From NCBI RefSeq assembly GCF_014647755.1, contig NZ_BMPU01000004.1, forward strand, positions 1 through 64,000: DNA of 64,000 bases. The letters are read 5' to 3'. Made by a program: the position numbers and the translations under genes. Below the pieces are notes generated by a model. It searched no databases, was not told the DNA's origin, and saw only the letters and a list, made by a program, of their open reading frames with translations. Numbering within the stretch: position 1 is the stretch's first letter; every line of letters begins with the position of its first letter. The stretch is from Porphyromonas pasteri. GTDB taxonomy: Bacteria > Bacteroidota > Bacteroidia > Bacteroidales > Porphyromonadaceae. Shown piece by piece: positions 34,396-43,865 of the stretch.

Positions 34396-36339
34396 TTAGC
34401 TATTCACTTCGGCGAAGAACTCCTCATTATCCTTGGTGCGGAGCATGAGGTTCTTGACGTTCTCCATCGCTTCGATGGGGTTCATCTCTGAGAGGACCTT
34501 ACGCACAGACCACATACGGCTCTGAGTCGTCTGATCCTGCAGGAGGTCATCGCGACGCGTGCTGCTGGCCACGAGGTCGACGGCAGGATAGATACGCTTA
34601 TTCGCCAGACGACGGTCGAGCTGGAGCTCCATATTACCCGTGCCCTTGAACTCTTCGAAGATCACATCATCCATCTTCGAGCCCGTCTCCTGCAGGGCCG
34701 TAGCGAGGATCGTCAGGCTACCGCCACCGCGGATGTTACGCGCAGCACCGAAGAAGCGCTTGGGCTTCTGCAGGGCGTTGGCATCGACACCACCAGAGAG
34801 CACCTTACCCGAGGCAGGCTGTACCGTATTGTAGGCACGTGCCAGACGCGTGATGGAGTCGAGGAGGATGACGACATCCTGACCGCTCTCTACCATACGC
34901 TTAGCCTTGTTCAGCACGATCTCGGCGATCTTGACGTGGCGGTCAGCAGGCTCGTCGAAGGTCGAAGCGATGACCTCGGCATTGACGCTGGTCGCCATGT
35001 CGGTGACTTCCTCAGGACGCTCGTCGATGAGGAGGATGATCATATAGACCTCGGGGTGGTTGGCTGCGATAGCGTTAGCGATATTCTTCAGCAGGACGGT
35101 CTTACCCGTCTTGGGCTGTGCGACGATGAGACCACGCTGCCCCTTACCGATAGGCGCGAAGAGGTCGACGATACGCATAGCGATCTTGTCCTGCACGCCA
35201 GGATTGTGGGAAGACTCGAGGCGGAACTTCTCATCGGGGAAGATCGGCGTGAGGTGGTCGAAGGGTACGCGGTCGCGCATCTCCGAGGGGGTACGCCCAT
35301 TGACACGCGTGATCGTATCGAAGGGGAAGTACTTATCGCCATCCTGTGGAGGACGGATGAAGCCCTCGACGAGGTCGCCAGGGCGTAGGCTCCACTGCTT
35401 GATCTGATTTACCGAGAGGTAGATATCGTCAGGCGAAGGGAGGTAGTTGTAGTCCGCAGAGCGGAGGAAGCCGTAGCCATCGGGCAGGATCTCCAGTACG
35501 CCAGAGCACTCGAGGATGCCCGAGAAGTCGAACTCCTGCTGGGGGCGAGCGACGGCCTTCACAGCGGGCTGAGCCTTAGGCTCGGCAGGCTGATGTGCCT
35601 GTACCTGATGTACCTGGGGCTGAGCAGGAGCCTGGGGCTGCTGCTGACGCACCTTGGGCTGGGGCTGGGGCGTATTGAAGGTAGGCAGGATCTCGTCAAG
35701 GACAGACTTGCTATCCTTGTGGCGGAAGACCATGCGTGCGGGGCTCTGAGCAGGGGCTGCTGCGGGAGCTTCGCCTTCCTTAGTGGCTTCGGCTGCGGGA
35801 GCAGCTTCAGCGACGCGGGGCTCTACGGCGACAGCAGGGCTCTGAGCAGGCTTCGCAGCGGAGGCCGACGTACGGGCGCCACGGATGGGCTTGGGGGCGG
35901 GAGCTGCTGGCTCCTCGACAGCGATCGCTTCGGGATCCTTGGCATGCCCTTCGGAGGCCTTAGCTACGGCAGAGCGGGCTTGCTCACGTGCCAGCGCTTC
36001 AGCCTTAGAGGGGCGACCACGCTTACGCTTCGGCTGCTCTACTTCGGGAGCGTCCTCAGAGGCTTCGGGGGCGTCATCGGCGGGAGCAGAAGAGGTAGCG
36101 GGAGTGGACTTGGGCGTTCCATGGGTAGACTCTTCGGCAGAAGAGGACTTGCGAGGGCGACCAGGCTTGCGCTTGACACTCGTCGTCTCAGCGACGGTGA
36201 CAGCTTGCTGGTCCAGGATCTCGTAGATCAGTTCGCGCTTCTCGGGGAAGGCATCGGGAGAGAAGCCTATTTCTCGGGCGATCTCCTGGAGCTCCTCCAG
36301 CGTCTTGCTGGACAGCTCGGTGATATTGTATCGTTGCAT
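34396..36339 (-). CDS. rho: transcription termination factor Rho with long disordered insert
   Basis: A 647-residue hexameric RNA helicase that ends transcription. The N-terminal Rho helix domain ([20 protein letters not shown]) is followed by about 220 residues (roughly 50-270) rich in Ala, Pro, Gln, Lys and Glu, with RKPGRPRK and [11 protein letters not shown]-hook-like motifs. The RNA-binding domain ([15 protein letters not shown]), Walker A (QPKTGKT) and Walker B ([13 protein letters not shown]) come next. E. coli Rho is about 420 residues; the insert is a known Bacteroidota trait, and in Bacteroides it was reported to promote phase separation. It is transcribed alone. Confidence 0.96.
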   Translation of the reverse strand: MQRYNITELSSKTLEELQEIAREIGFSPDAFPEKRELIYEILDQQAVTVAETTSVKRKPGRPRKSSSAEESTHGTPKSTPATSSAPADDAPEASEDAPEVEQPKRKRGRPSKAEALAREQARSAVAKASEGHAKDPEAIAVEEPAAPAPKPIRGARTSASAAKPAQSPAVAVEPRVAEAAPAAEATKEGEAPAAAPAQSPARMVFRHKDSKSVLDEILPTFNTPQPQPKVRQQQPQAPAQPQVHQVQAHQPAEPKAQPAVKAVARPQQEFDFSGILECSGVLEILPDGYGFLRSADYNYLPSPDDIYLSVNQIKQWSLRPGDLVEGFIRPPQDGDKYFPFDTITRVNGRTPSEMRDRVPFDHLTPIFPDEKFRLESSHNPGVQDKIAMRIVDLFAPIGKGQRGLIVAQPKTGKTVLLKNIANAIAANHPEVYMIILLIDERPEEVTDMATSVNAEVIASTFDEPADRHVKIAEIVLNKAKRMVESGQDVVILLDSITRLARAYNTVQPASGKVLSGGVDANALQKPKRFFGAARNIRGGGSLTILATALQETGSKMDDVIFEEFKGTGNMELQLDRRLANKRIYPAVDLVASSTRRDDLLQDQTTQSRMWSVRKVLSEMNPIEAMENVKNLMLRTKDNEEFFAEVNS

Positions 36340-36635
36340 ATTGATTATGAATACGTACTATCCCCCAGGGGCGGGGGCTCCTTCAGGACGGATGTCATAG
36401 GGAGACTGATCGACACAAGGACTTGGGGTAGTGGCTACGAGAGCGATGAGGGTGCGCCCTACAGACGCCCCTGACGACCCGAAGTGCTTGGGAGGGTCAG
36501 CTACCCAAGGGATAATATATCAGACTATAAATGGCAGCCAGAGGTGGCTACAGAGATGATGGCGAAGAGCCAAAAGCCAACCCCATCAAAGAGTATCTTA
36601 GTGATGTAAGGGATATTGAGTGGGGGGAGCTTGTG
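36340..36635 (-). other. non-coding leader region of rho
   Basis: About 300 bp with no convincing gene. Several complementary GC-rich stretches (for example GCCCCCGCCCCTGGGGG on the minus strand near 36367-36383) suggest a folded leader, and GTGGCTAC occurs twice (near 36431 and 36551). Rho genes are often autoregulated through their leaders; nothing more specific can be said. Confidence 0.35.
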
Positions 36636-36709
36636 TGATTGGGCTGGGATTCGAACCCAGGACCGATAGCTTAGAAGGCTATTGCTCTATCCAGCTGAGC
36701 TACCCAACC
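36636..36709 (-). tRNA. tRNA-Arg (anticodon TCT)
   Basis: A 74-base cloverleaf on the minus strand. The acceptor GGTTGGG pairs with CCCAATC (one G-U pair). The D arm is AGCTCAGCTGGATAGAGC. The anticodon stem-loop around CTTCTAA gives anticodon TCT, and the T arm CTGGG-TTCGAAT-CCCAG is perfect. CCA is not encoded. It reads AGA codons. A -7 box lies about 77 bp upstream. Confidence 0.96.
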
Positions 36710-36785
36710 AATCCATTGGAGGGGTGCGGACTCTTATGCCCTACGGCATGACTATAACGGCGCACACGTCCTCTTAATTGTGGTG

Positions 36786-36793
36786 CAAAGATA
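36786..36793 (-). promoter_or_regulatory. -7 box (TATCTTTG) upstream of tRNA-Arg
   Basis: TATCTTTG on the minus strand, about 77 bp before the tRNA 5' end. Confidence 0.45.
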
Positions 36794-36841
36794 GTCAAAT
36801 ATTTCGTTTGGCCCGTACCGCCCCCATAGGATGAGCCTCTA

Positions 36842-37135
36842 TTAGGCCTTACGGAGAATCTCGTAGAACTCCTCCGGAGTGCCTAAATGCTCGAGTAGTA
36901 CCTGCACCGCAGAGGGTGGCAGATAGTGCACCCGCGGGCGATAGCCTTGGGCACATAGCTGGGAGAGTAGCTCGGGGTCGTGGCGAATGAGCGCACGCAG
37001 AGAGCGGGAGGCTCCCGTAGCCGTCTTCTGCGGGAAGTAGAGACAGGCAAGCTCCTTGACCGTATAGGCGCGGAAGATGAGGGAGGGCACGCTGGGCTGG
37101 GCAGCGGCAGACGAAGAGATGATAGGTGTTTTCAT
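36842..37135 (-). CDS. DUF4248-like small protein
   Basis: 97 residues from the ATG at 37135; the longer frame to 37312 has no supporting features. FRAYTVKELACLYFPQ followed by ASRSLRALIRHDPELLSQL resembles the Bacteroidales DUF4248 family, small proteins with a helix-turn-helix-like look (family name from memory). The role is unknown. It stands alone between tRNA-Arg and a repeat-rich gap. Confidence 0.7.
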   Translation of the reverse strand: MKTPIISSSAAAQPSVPSLIFRAYTVKELACLYFPQKTATGASRSLRALIRHDPELLSQLCAQGYRPRVHYLPPSAVQVLLEHLGTPEEFYEILRKA

Positions 37136-37560
37136 CGTCGTGTGGTATGAATAAAATGAATAAATGTAGGCTGGAGCGCTCCGCTTCTTCCTGCCCCCTA
37201 CCCTACCAGCATACGTATATATAAGGAGGAGCTGGGCGAAGTGAAGGGTACCAAAAGAGAGCTTTGAGCAGGACTCCACGACAAAGTAAAGGCAAATACT
37301 CCGCCCCTCCAAGGCGCCGACTAAATAAATATTTTGACGAACGTAAGCACCTCGTCACCTATCACTTACACACCCCGCACCCATCTCCTCGAAGCCCCCT
37401 CTTTGGGAGCCAATCGCTAAGCCCCTATCTATACAGACGCTGACACAGCACTATACGATCAGGCGCCGCATAGCGGTACCATACAGGTGCATTTCTTCGG
37501 AGGGAAAATCTGGAAGTAGTACTGGTGTGAACCCCTACGCGTACGAGGAAAAGCTACAGA
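37136..37560. other. intergenic stretch without a recognised gene
   Basis: No supported gene here. One isolated array-like word (GTAGTACTGGTG near 37517) occurs but has no neighbours at 22 bp. The sequence leads into the diverged dispersed repeat. Confidence 0.4.
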
Positions 37561-37760
37561 CCTACGGTGGATTCATTCAGTCTACGTACGTAGATCTAAG
37601 GACTACGTGCGTGGACATTTAGATTTAGGTACCTGGCCGATAAGACTACGTACGTGGATAGAGAAATACCACTACGGGAAGCTGCATACTTCCTCGCGGG
37701 ACTGCCACTTTTTCCGCTACTGAATAAGAAAAACCGCTGTGATGGATGAAGGCCTTGCCC
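37560..37760 (-). repeat. dispersed repeat, diverged copy 3 (inverted)
   Basis: Read on the minus strand, this aligns with the second half of the 318-bp repeats at 11281-11598 and 56340-56657. The shared core includes CGTAGTGG(T/A)(T/A)TTTCT, a GACCAGG/GGCCAGG block, and ACGTACGTAG words at the same spacing. Identity is clearly lower than between copies 1 and 2, and the limits are approximate. The frame containing SRSG(F/I)S is open here too. Confidence 0.65.
37580..37659. repeat. palindrome sub-array in repeat copy 3
   Basis: CTACGTACGTAG-type words start at 37582, 37603, 37625 and 37646 (steps 21, 22, 21), the same steps as in the other copies. The third word has changed to TTAGGTACCTGG yet kept a palindromic core (AGGTACCT). 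Confidence 0.75.
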
Positions 37761-37796
37761 GTAGCATGAGGAGGAAGAAATACCTAAAAATGAGGA

Positions 37797-37827
37797 TTGC
37801 AGGAGGTGGGGAAAGCACGTACCTTTG
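37797..37827 (+). promoter_or_regulatory. promoter (TTG-N20-TACCTTTG)
   Basis: TTG at 37797-37799 and TACCTTTG at 37820-37827 are 20 bp apart, a good fit to the Bacteroidota -33/-7 promoter. It precedes the lipoprotein at 37905. Confidence 0.55.
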
Positions 37828-37904
37828 TCCCTATATGCTGGGGCTACTGAGTACCATCCCCAGTCCATCTCTCACCTGCAACGGAACGACACAACAGAAA
37901 GACG

Positions 37905-38360
37905 ATGACACGACACGCCTGCTTCCGCTCCCTCTCCCTCGGAGCGCTCGCCCTCACACTCCTATTAGGCTCATGCCAGGGAGCCCAGAAAGCCTCCACA
38001 GCTGAAGACAAACACCACCTCCAAGGCACCGAATGGTGCGACAGCACGGGTATCTTCACCCTCCACTTCAATAGTCCCGAGGACGTCGAGCTAAGCCTGA
38101 ACTACGAGGGCTCTCCTATGGGTACCCTGACATATGACATCCCCTGCCACTTCGCAGGCGACACGATTTATATCGATGACTATTCGAAGACCACGCCCTT
38201 CGGCAAGATAACGATCCTCCGCTCCTTCCGCGGTATCGTCCGTGGGACGTCCATCTCCGCAGGCTTCGTCACCTCGGATGCCGAGGTCGCTCCTGGCTCA
38301 ACCTTCCCCACCTTCACCGAGCTGCCCCTGCAGGAGGTCATCTTCAATAAGAAGTCTTAG
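37905..38360 (+). CDS. small predicted lipoprotein
   Basis: A 151-residue protein with signal peptide and lipobox LLLGSC (Cys24). The mature part, starting QGAQKAST, has a beta-rich look (TFTLHFNSPEDVELSLNYEG) resembling small Bacteroidota immunoglobulin-like or lipocalin-like lipoproteins, but no named family is recognised. It is transcribed alone, with its own promoter and terminator (38402-38438). Confidence 0.78.
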   Translation: MTRHACFRSLSLGALALTLLLGSCQGAQKASTAEDKHHLQGTEWCDSTGIFTLHFNSPEDVELSLNYEGSPMGTLTYDIPCHFAGDTIYIDDYSKTTPFGKITILRSFRGIVRGTSISAGFVTSDAEVAPGSTFPTFTELPLQEVIFNKKS

Positions 38361-38401
38361 AGCACACACCTCCCCCGCACGATCATCCAACGTATAGCAC
38401 C

Positions 38402-38438
38402 TAACCCCCGACAGCCCAGGACAGGCTATCGGGGGTTA
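38402..38438 (+). terminator. terminator after the small lipoprotein
   Basis: TAACCCCCGA (38402-38411) pairs with TCGGGGGTTA (38429-38438), with further inner pairing (CAGCC/GGCT). TTATTAC follows. Confidence 0.75.
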
Positions 38439-38485
38439 TTACTTTCCCGCCCGAGAGCAGGAAATGCGAAGGCGTGTACTATACA

Positions 38486-38518
38486 TTTGTACACTTCAAA
38501 AGAAAGTGCTTATATTTG
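38486..38518 (+). promoter_or_regulatory. promoter (TTTG-N21-TATATTTG)
   Basis: TTTG at 38486-38489 and TATATTTG at 38511-38518 with a 21-bp spacer match the Bacteroidota -33/-7 promoter well. The leader to the ATG at 38555 is about 30 bases. Confidence 0.65.
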
Positions 38519-38554
38519 CAGTGTAATACTAACCCATTACGCAAAGAACTTCTT

Positions 38555-40969
38555 ATGAAACGCCTTCATCTACTCCTCACTGCCCTCGCACTGGGCACGG
38601 GAAGCACCTTCGCTCAGAGCACAGGCGACGCACGACTCCAGGGCAGACTCCTGCGCGCAAGTGACCGCCAAGCCATCGACATGGGCAACGCGCTACTGCG
38701 CCGGCTCCCCGACAGCACCCTCGTCACGGGTGTCGTGACCGACTCCCTCGGCACCTTCTCCCTCACGGCCTCTGCTGGCACCTACCTCCTCGAGCTCCGT
38801 GCTCTGGGCTACCAAGGTCAGTACAAGACCATCACCCTCCCCGCCACAGGCCTTGACCTCGGCGAGCTCCTCCTCAGCGAAGAGACCCAGCAGCTTCGCG
38901 GCGTCGAGGTGCGTGGCCGCCGCCCCATCATCACCCGTCAGGCAGACCGCCTCGTCTTCGACGCCCAGCAGATCAGCGCTGGGGCGCAGAATGCCCTCGA
39001 CGTCCTCAAGCGCACCCCTGGGCTCAGCGTCACCGATGACGGCATCTCCATCATCGGTCGTGGTAAGGCCATCATCCTCATCAACGACAAGCGCGTACGC
39101 CTCTCGGGCGAAGCTCTCACGGGCCTGCTCCGCTCCTACAGCCAGTCCGACATCGCCGAAGTACAGGTACTCACCACCCCACCAGCCAAGTATGAGGCGG
39201 AGGGCAATGCCGGTGTGCTGAACATCGTGATGAAGAAGGCTCAGAACGACTACTTCGGTGGGAGCATCTCGGCTAATGCTTCACTCTATAAGGGGCGTAT
39301 CAGCCCCAGCCTCTCGACAGGGCTCAACTACAAGCAGGGCCGTGTATCCGCCTCGCTCAACCTCGACGGCCACCTCTCGAGTATCGTAGGGAACTTCGAC
39401 ACCTACCGTACCGCCCCCTCGACACGGCTCTATTCGGCCAGCACCTCCCTCTTCGACTACAAGGGCCGAGGCGTCAATATCAGAGGCGGACTCGACTACA
39501 CGATCAACCCCGAGCTCACCGTAGGCTTCACCGCCACCTATGCGCCAAGCAGGAAGCAGACCGACCGCACGAACGAGACACGCAACTACACCATCCGCCC
39601 CGATGGCAGCCACGACCTCCAGCTCCGCCTACCAGGAGCTGCCTCAGAGAAGGATCATGGCGCCTACACTGCACTCAACCTCCACCTCGAGAAGACCTTC
39701 GCTAAAGCCCCAGGGCGCAAGATCTCATGGGATGCCGACTACGTAGGCTCACGCGTCTCTACAGATGGTTTCTTCGCCTCCACGGGCTACCTCGCCACAG
39801 GAGCTCCAGCACCAGGCTCGGACTTCGCCTACCAGAGCAATAAGGGGCAGCGCGTACACTCCTACCTGACGAACGTCGACTTCACCCTGCCCTTAGGGAA
39901 GACCATCCTTGCCTTCGGGGCAAAGGGCACCTGGAGCCGCACGGACAATAGCAATGAGTACTTCGCCCACACGACCCTCGGCGCACGCACCGATGCCATT
40001 CTCTTCGACGAGCACGTCTATGCCCTCTATACCGACGTCACCCAGCCACTCTCAGCCAAGTGGAACCTCCGCGGGGGGCTACGTATGGAGTACACCCACA
40101 CCGATGGGAAGGTGAAGGGACAGCCTGACCTCAAGACGCGCGATTATCTGAATATCTTCCCCACGCTCTACCTCGGCTTCACGCCCAGTGAGCGTCATGC
40201 CCTGAGCCTCGAAGGGACGATCCGCCTCAATCGCCCACACTTCAGCCAGCTATCTCCCTATCCTCTGTATGAGAACCAGTACAGCACCATCGCGGGGAAG
40301 GAAGACCTGCGCCCCGAGAAGCAGGGCTCACTCACCCTCGGCTACACCCTCGACGGCTCGCTGAACTTCCAGGCCTTCGCTAACTACAACTGGGATGGCA
40401 TCACCATGGTGGCGCTGATGAATCCCGCGACGAGTGAGGTACGCTATCAGAGCGACAATGCTGAGACTCAGTATAATGTCGGGCTACTGAATAGCTACTT
40501 CTTCCACGCGCTCCCCTTCCTGCAGTGCTACATCAGCCATCAGGTCGGCTACACCATCTCCCACATTGACCACGACGGCCGACGACTCAGCTCAGACAAG
40601 GGACTCTCCTATAGTGCGAGCCTCAACGGGACGCTCTTCTTCAATCACACGAAGACCCTCACGGGGAACTTCTACCTGAACTACATGAGCCCCGAGATCT
40701 CTGGTGGCGCACGCACAGGCAGCCGCATCTACACTGGCGCCTACCTCAACTACAGCCTCCTCAGCGGACACCTTCGTCTGCTCGCTGGCCTCATGAACAT
40801 CGCTTCGCCAGACAGCCGTACGACCATGACCACCGAGGGCAATAAGATCGAGATCATCAATATGACCATGCGCAATATGCTTGTGGCTGGTCTCACCTAT
40901 ACCTTCGGCGCTCACCTCCAAGGCAAGGAAGCCAGCAAGAATGCTGAGGCGATGCGCTCCCGCTTCTAA
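38555..40969 (+). CDS. outer-membrane beta-barrel receptor, TonB-receptor family
   Basis: About 804 residues from the ATG at 38555 (the frame opens at 38474, but the promoter lies inside that part). A signal peptide (LLLTALALGTGSTFAQ), a carboxypeptidase-regulatory-like domain (RLLRASDRQAIDMGNALLRR), a plug (LDVLKRTPGLSVTDDGISI; VLTTPPAKYEAEGNAGVLNI) and a large barrel follow. It matches the Bacteroidota outer-membrane beta-barrel family with a TonB-type plug but no SusD partner. The substrate is unknown. It is a single gene between a good promoter and a terminator. The C-terminus runs past the last strand with a short polar tail (ASKNAEAMRSRF). Confidence 0.9.
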   Translation: MKRLHLLLTALALGTGSTFAQSTGDARLQGRLLRASDRQAIDMGNALLRRLPDSTLVTGVVTDSLGTFSLTASAGTYLLELRALGYQGQYKTITLPATGLDLGELLLSEETQQLRGVEVRGRRPIITRQADRLVFDAQQISAGAQNALDVLKRTPGLSVTDDGISIIGRGKAIILINDKRVRLSGEALTGLLRSYSQSDIAEVQVLTTPPAKYEAEGNAGVLNIVMKKAQNDYFGGSISANASLYKGRISPSLSTGLNYKQGRVSASLNLDGHLSSIVGNFDTYRTAPSTRLYSASTSLFDYKGRGVNIRGGLDYTINPELTVGFTATYAPSRKQTDRTNETRNYTIRPDGSHDLQLRLPGAASEKDHGAYTALNLHLEKTFAKAPGRKISWDADYVGSRVSTDGFFASTGYLATGAPAPGSDFAYQSNKGQRVHSYLTNVDFTLPLGKTILAFGAKGTWSRTDNSNEYFAHTTLGARTDAILFDEHVYALYTDVTQPLSAKWNLRGGLRMEYTHTDGKVKGQPDLKTRDYLNIFPTLYLGFTPSERHALSLEGTIRLNRPHFSQLSPYPLYENQYSTIAGKEDLRPEKQGSLTLGYTLDGSLNFQAFANYNWDGITMVALMNPATSEVRYQSDNAETQYNVGLLNSYFFHALPFLQCYISHQVGYTISHIDHDGRRLSSDKGLSYSASLNGTLFFNHTKTLTGNFYLNYMSPEISGGARTGSRIYTGAYLNYSLLSGHLRLLAGLMNIASPDSRTTMTTEGNKIEIINMTMRNMLVAGLTYTFGAHLQGKEASKNAEAMRSRF

Positions 40970-41007
40970 GCGCACAGCGCTCTCGCTCCCCATACGCCCC
41001 AAATGCA

Positions 41008-41044
41008 GCAGCCCCCGCCACTCCGATGGAGTAGCGGGGGCTGC
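41008..41044. terminator. bidirectional terminator
   Basis: GCAGCCCCCGC (41008-41018) pairs perfectly with 41034-41044, and an inner CACTCC/GGAGT stem extends it. It lies between the converging receptor gene and glnA. Confidence 0.8.
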
Positions 41045-41076
41045 CCGTTATCTGATGCTTAGACGGAGGGAGCGCC

Positions 41077-42579
41077 TTAGCAGTAGAAGTAGCGTTCGAC
41101 GAGCTCCTTGAGGAACTGAGGATCAGCCTGTGCCTTAGCACGGAGGTCAGCATCCTGATAAGCCTCGAGGTTGCGGATCAGCATATCGATCGTCGTAGGA
41201 TCGAAGACGCCGCGAGCTTCGTAGATAGCGCGGTGCTGGCGCAGACGTTCGGCCGATGCGACGCAGGAAGCAGGCAGGCTATCCAGATGAGCTACGGCAC
41301 CAGCGAACTCATCCTTGTGGATGTTCACAGCGACGTAGGTGTCCTTAGCGAGCTGCTCAGCATTGTCGATCTCGAAGCCGTGGCGTACTGCCGTACAGAT
41401 ACCAGCCAGCAGGAGGTAGAGGTTAGCCGAGCCGTCGGAGGCACGGAACTCGATCGTCTGCTTATTGGTGTAGCGCTTCTTGCTGGGCGTTTCGAGGGGG
41501 TTGATGATGCTGGACATATCGACGTCTGCACTCCAGCCGAGGGGTACACGCACGAGAGCCGAGCGGTTGCGGTCGCCCCAGCATACCGTCGTAGGAGCCT
41601 CCTGATGAGGTACGAGACGCAGGTAAGAGGTGGGGTTCGTATTACCGAAGGCAGTGAGCGAAGCCGCGAGGCTCATCATACCAGCGACAGCCTTGTGAGC
41701 AGTAGCCGTGAGTTCGCCAGCCTGGTCGACATACTGGTTGACGCCGTTCTTGTCGACGATCTTCGTGTGGACGTGCATACCGCTACCAGCCTTACCGACG
41801 ATGATCTTAGGAGCGAAGGTTACCTTGAGACCCATTCTCCAGCCGAGCTCGAAGAGGATCCACTTACCGAGCTGCAGGTGCTGTGCAGCTTCTTCGACGG
41901 GTACGGGGAGGAATTCGATTTCGTTCTGCTCGTAGTTGAGACCGTCAGCCGTGAAGTTCCCTACTTCACCGTGGCCATACTTGATCTGGCCACCGCATTC
42001 GCAGATGAGACGCATAGCCTGCGTGCGGAAGTCGATCTGCTTGCTGAAGGGGCCCATCTCATGGTAGCCACGCTGGTCGACAGCTTCGTAGCCATCTTCC
42101 TGCTCACCGATGACGTAGTACTCGAGCTCGCCCATAGCGTAGAACTCCAGACCGCCCGTCACTTCGCGGAAGGCCTGAGCAGCACGGCGCAGGATCTCAT
42201 CGGGTGCAGCTGCGAGAGGCTGACCATTCTTATCCATATAGGCGCAGAAGAAGGAGATCGTAGGCTGAGCAGCGAAGGGATCCATGAAGGCCGAGGAGAA
42301 CTTAGGCACTACATAGAGGTCAGAGGAGCCGGCTTCCATCAGACCTGGGAAGAGGCTGGAGCCGTCTACGCGCTCACCAGAGGAGAGGACTTCATCAAGA
42401 TACTCGGCATCTTGGATGACGAAGTTCAGCTCCTTGAGACGCCCATCAGCTGCCGTATAGCGGAAGTTGAGCTCGTGGATGTCGTTGTCGAGGATGTACT
42501 TGGTGATGTCTGCCTTAGTGAAGGCCTTGGGGTCCTTCCCGATAGCGCGTGCTATGGGATTGAGGGTGTACTGCTGCAT
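41077..42579 (-). CDS. glnA: glutamine synthetase, type I-like
   Basis: A 500-residue ATP-dependent ligase that makes glutamine from glutamate and ammonia. The N-terminal beta-grasp part is followed by catalytic-domain motifs: MGELEYYVIG (metal Glu), GHGEVGNF, GKAGSGMHVH (ATP/metal His), NPTSYLRLVPHQEAP (Arg and substrate flap) and KQTIEFRASDGSANLY (Arg). It is clearly shorter than the GSIII (GlnN) enzymes also common in Bacteroidota. The usual adenylylation Tyr motif (NLYDLPPEE) is not evident, so control by adenylyltransferase is unlikely. It is transcribed alone; no clear -7 box was seen. Confidence 0.94.
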   Translation of the reverse strand: MQQYTLNPIARAIGKDPKAFTKADITKYILDNDIHELNFRYTAADGRLKELNFVIQDAEYLDEVLSSGERVDGSSLFPGLMEAGSSDLYVVPKFSSAFMDPFAAQPTISFFCAYMDKNGQPLAAAPDEILRRAAQAFREVTGGLEFYAMGELEYYVIGEQEDGYEAVDQRGYHEMGPFSKQIDFRTQAMRLICECGGQIKYGHGEVGNFTADGLNYEQNEIEFLPVPVEEAAQHLQLGKWILFELGWRMGLKVTFAPKIIVGKAGSGMHVHTKIVDKNGVNQYVDQAGELTATAHKAVAGMMSLAASLTAFGNTNPTSYLRLVPHQEAPTTVCWGDRNRSALVRVPLGWSADVDMSSIINPLETPSKKRYTNKQTIEFRASDGSANLYLLLAGICTAVRHGFEIDNAEQLAKDTYVAVNIHKDEFAGAVAHLDSLPASCVASAERLRQHRAIYEARGVFDPTTIDMLIRNLEAYQDADLRAKAQADPQFLKELVERYFYC

Positions 42580-42669
42580 AGTTTTCTTAATGTAGTTGTT
42601 TGTGTACTATATAGTCGGGGGTAGTGCGCCGCTCCAGGGCTGGGGTGGTACGGCTACCCTAACTTTTCT

Positions 42670-42981
42670 CTAAGGTATCTTTCCGAGGCGCTGCTCTATG
42701 TCTTTCACGATCCCGCACAAGCCATAGAGCTGGGTGAGGAGGTCGAAGACGGCATCTTCGCTGAGGACGCCGTGGGGAAGATCTGGTGGGAGGAGTCCCT
42801 CATTGCTGGCATCGTGGTCACGCATCCAGTCAGGGGAGCTGTAGTAGGCGACGAGACGCTCAAGGCTGGGGAGATGAGTAGTCATCTCCTCAAGGAGTTC
42901 TTCTCCCTTGTTGCCGAGGTCGACCCATTTGTTGAGTGCGGTCTCCATCTCACGAATACGTGCGATGCGTCTTTCGTCCAT
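42670..42981 (-). CDS. DUF4298-like protein
   Basis: 103 residues from the ATG at 42981, chosen because the -7 box at 43006-43013 overlaps the longer frame. MDERRIARIREMETALN, LERLVAYYSSPDWMRDHD and LPPDLPHGVLSEDAVFDLL resemble the DUF4298 family (from memory). It is probably a small helical cytoplasmic protein. No function is known to me. Confidence 0.8.
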   Translation of the reverse strand: MDERRIARIREMETALNKWVDLGNKGEELLEEMTTHLPSLERLVAYYSSPDWMRDHDASNEGLLPPDLPHGVLSEDAVFDLLTQLYGLCGIVKDIEQRLGKIP

Positions 42982-43005
42982 ATGCTTTGTCGCCGTTTGT
43001 AGTAG

Positions 43006-43013
43006 CAAATATA
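43006..43013 (-). promoter_or_regulatory. -7 box (TATATTTG) for the DUF4298 gene
   Basis: TATATTTG on the minus strand, 25 bp before the preferred ATG, so the leader would be under 20 bases. Confidence 0.5.
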
Positions 43014-43230
43014 CACATTAAAGCATTACGTGATACCGCTTCGTGCACTGCAGTCCTAACACTTTGACAGCATTTACACTCAAGCACCTATACACGAACG
43101 ACTTGCCCTATCACAAGGGGCGCGAAAATCACTCTATTCTCACGCCTCCTACCCTACTGCTCCTGTAGGACAGCAAATGGCACTTCTCGGGGGAGGCAGT
43201 TGGGGGCGATCGCTACCTTATATATATGAG

Positions 43231-43265
43231 TTGCCCCCAGCTGAGGGGGGACTCAGTGGGGGCAA
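43231..43265 (-). terminator. terminator after hpf
   Basis: TTGCCCCCAGCTGAG (43231-43245) pairs with CTCAGTGGGGGCAA (43252-43265) with one bulged base. It lies 40 bp past the hpf stop. Confidence 0.65.
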
Positions 43266-43304
43266 GAGTTAGTCGTGTGTGCCCTCAAGGCGAGGGCTGG
43301 GGGC

Positions 43305-43592
43305 TTAGGCCTCCTTGTGCTTCTCGAGCTTACGCTTCAGGACGTCGATACAGAGATCGACAGATTCCTCGAAGCTGTTGCCTGTCTTGTCGACAAAGAA
43401 GTCTGCACCATTGACCTTGAGCTTGATGGAGGCTTCCTTGTTATTGGATACTTCGGGCTTGACAACCTTTAGGACGACTTCGGCGGCCTGTATATCGTCG
43501 GCGAAGCGGGTCAGCTTCTCGAGTTTCTTCTGGATAAAGGCCTTGAGCTGCTCTGTGGCATCGAAGTGGATGGCTTGAATTCGGATGTCCAT
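43305..43592 (-). CDS. hpf: ribosome hibernation-promoting factor, short form
   Basis: 95 residues from the ATG at 43592 (beginning MDIRIQAIHFDATEQL); the longer frame has no support. It is a HPF/RaiA (YfiA) fold protein that binds the 30S subunit and parks ribosomes in stationary phase. IQKKLEKLTRFADDI and the basic C-terminal helix VLKRKLEKHKEA fit the short family; the C-terminal dimerisation domain of long HPF is absent. A -7 box at 43679-43686 leaves a leader of about 80 bases. Confidence 0.9.
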   Translation of the reverse strand: MDIRIQAIHFDATEQLKAFIQKKLEKLTRFADDIQAAEVVLKVVKPEVSNNKEASIKLKVNGADFFVDKTGNSFEESVDLCIDVLKRKLEKHKEA

Positions 43593-43678
43593 AGTTGAAT
43601 AGCTTTTAGTTCCCCGAGGGGGGAGTGTGACATGAGTTATGGTAAGAGCACTAAGGGAGTCCTTCGTAACCCTCACCT

Positions 43679-43686
43679 CAAAGTTA
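43679..43686 (-). promoter_or_regulatory. -7 box (TAACTTTG) for hpf
   Basis: TAACTTTG on the minus strand matches TAnnTTTG, 87 bp upstream of the hpf ATG. Confidence 0.5.
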
Positions 43687-43865
43687 GCGAAAAAGACTTC
43701 GAATAACAATACCTTTCCGTGCTTCACTCATACACCTCGGGATATTCGTCCCCATAGCCCCTTCATTCGCCCCTCCGTACTACCCAGTCATTCCTCCAGC
43801 ACAAGTCCCTATGAATACGCCATCTACGGAGAGCGAAGTGGTAATCACTATGAAGGCGGTGAGTG

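Noticed and set aside
41233-42624. 463-codon plus-strand open frame across glnA
   Set aside because: Antisense shadow; glnA motifs on the minus strand are unambiguous.
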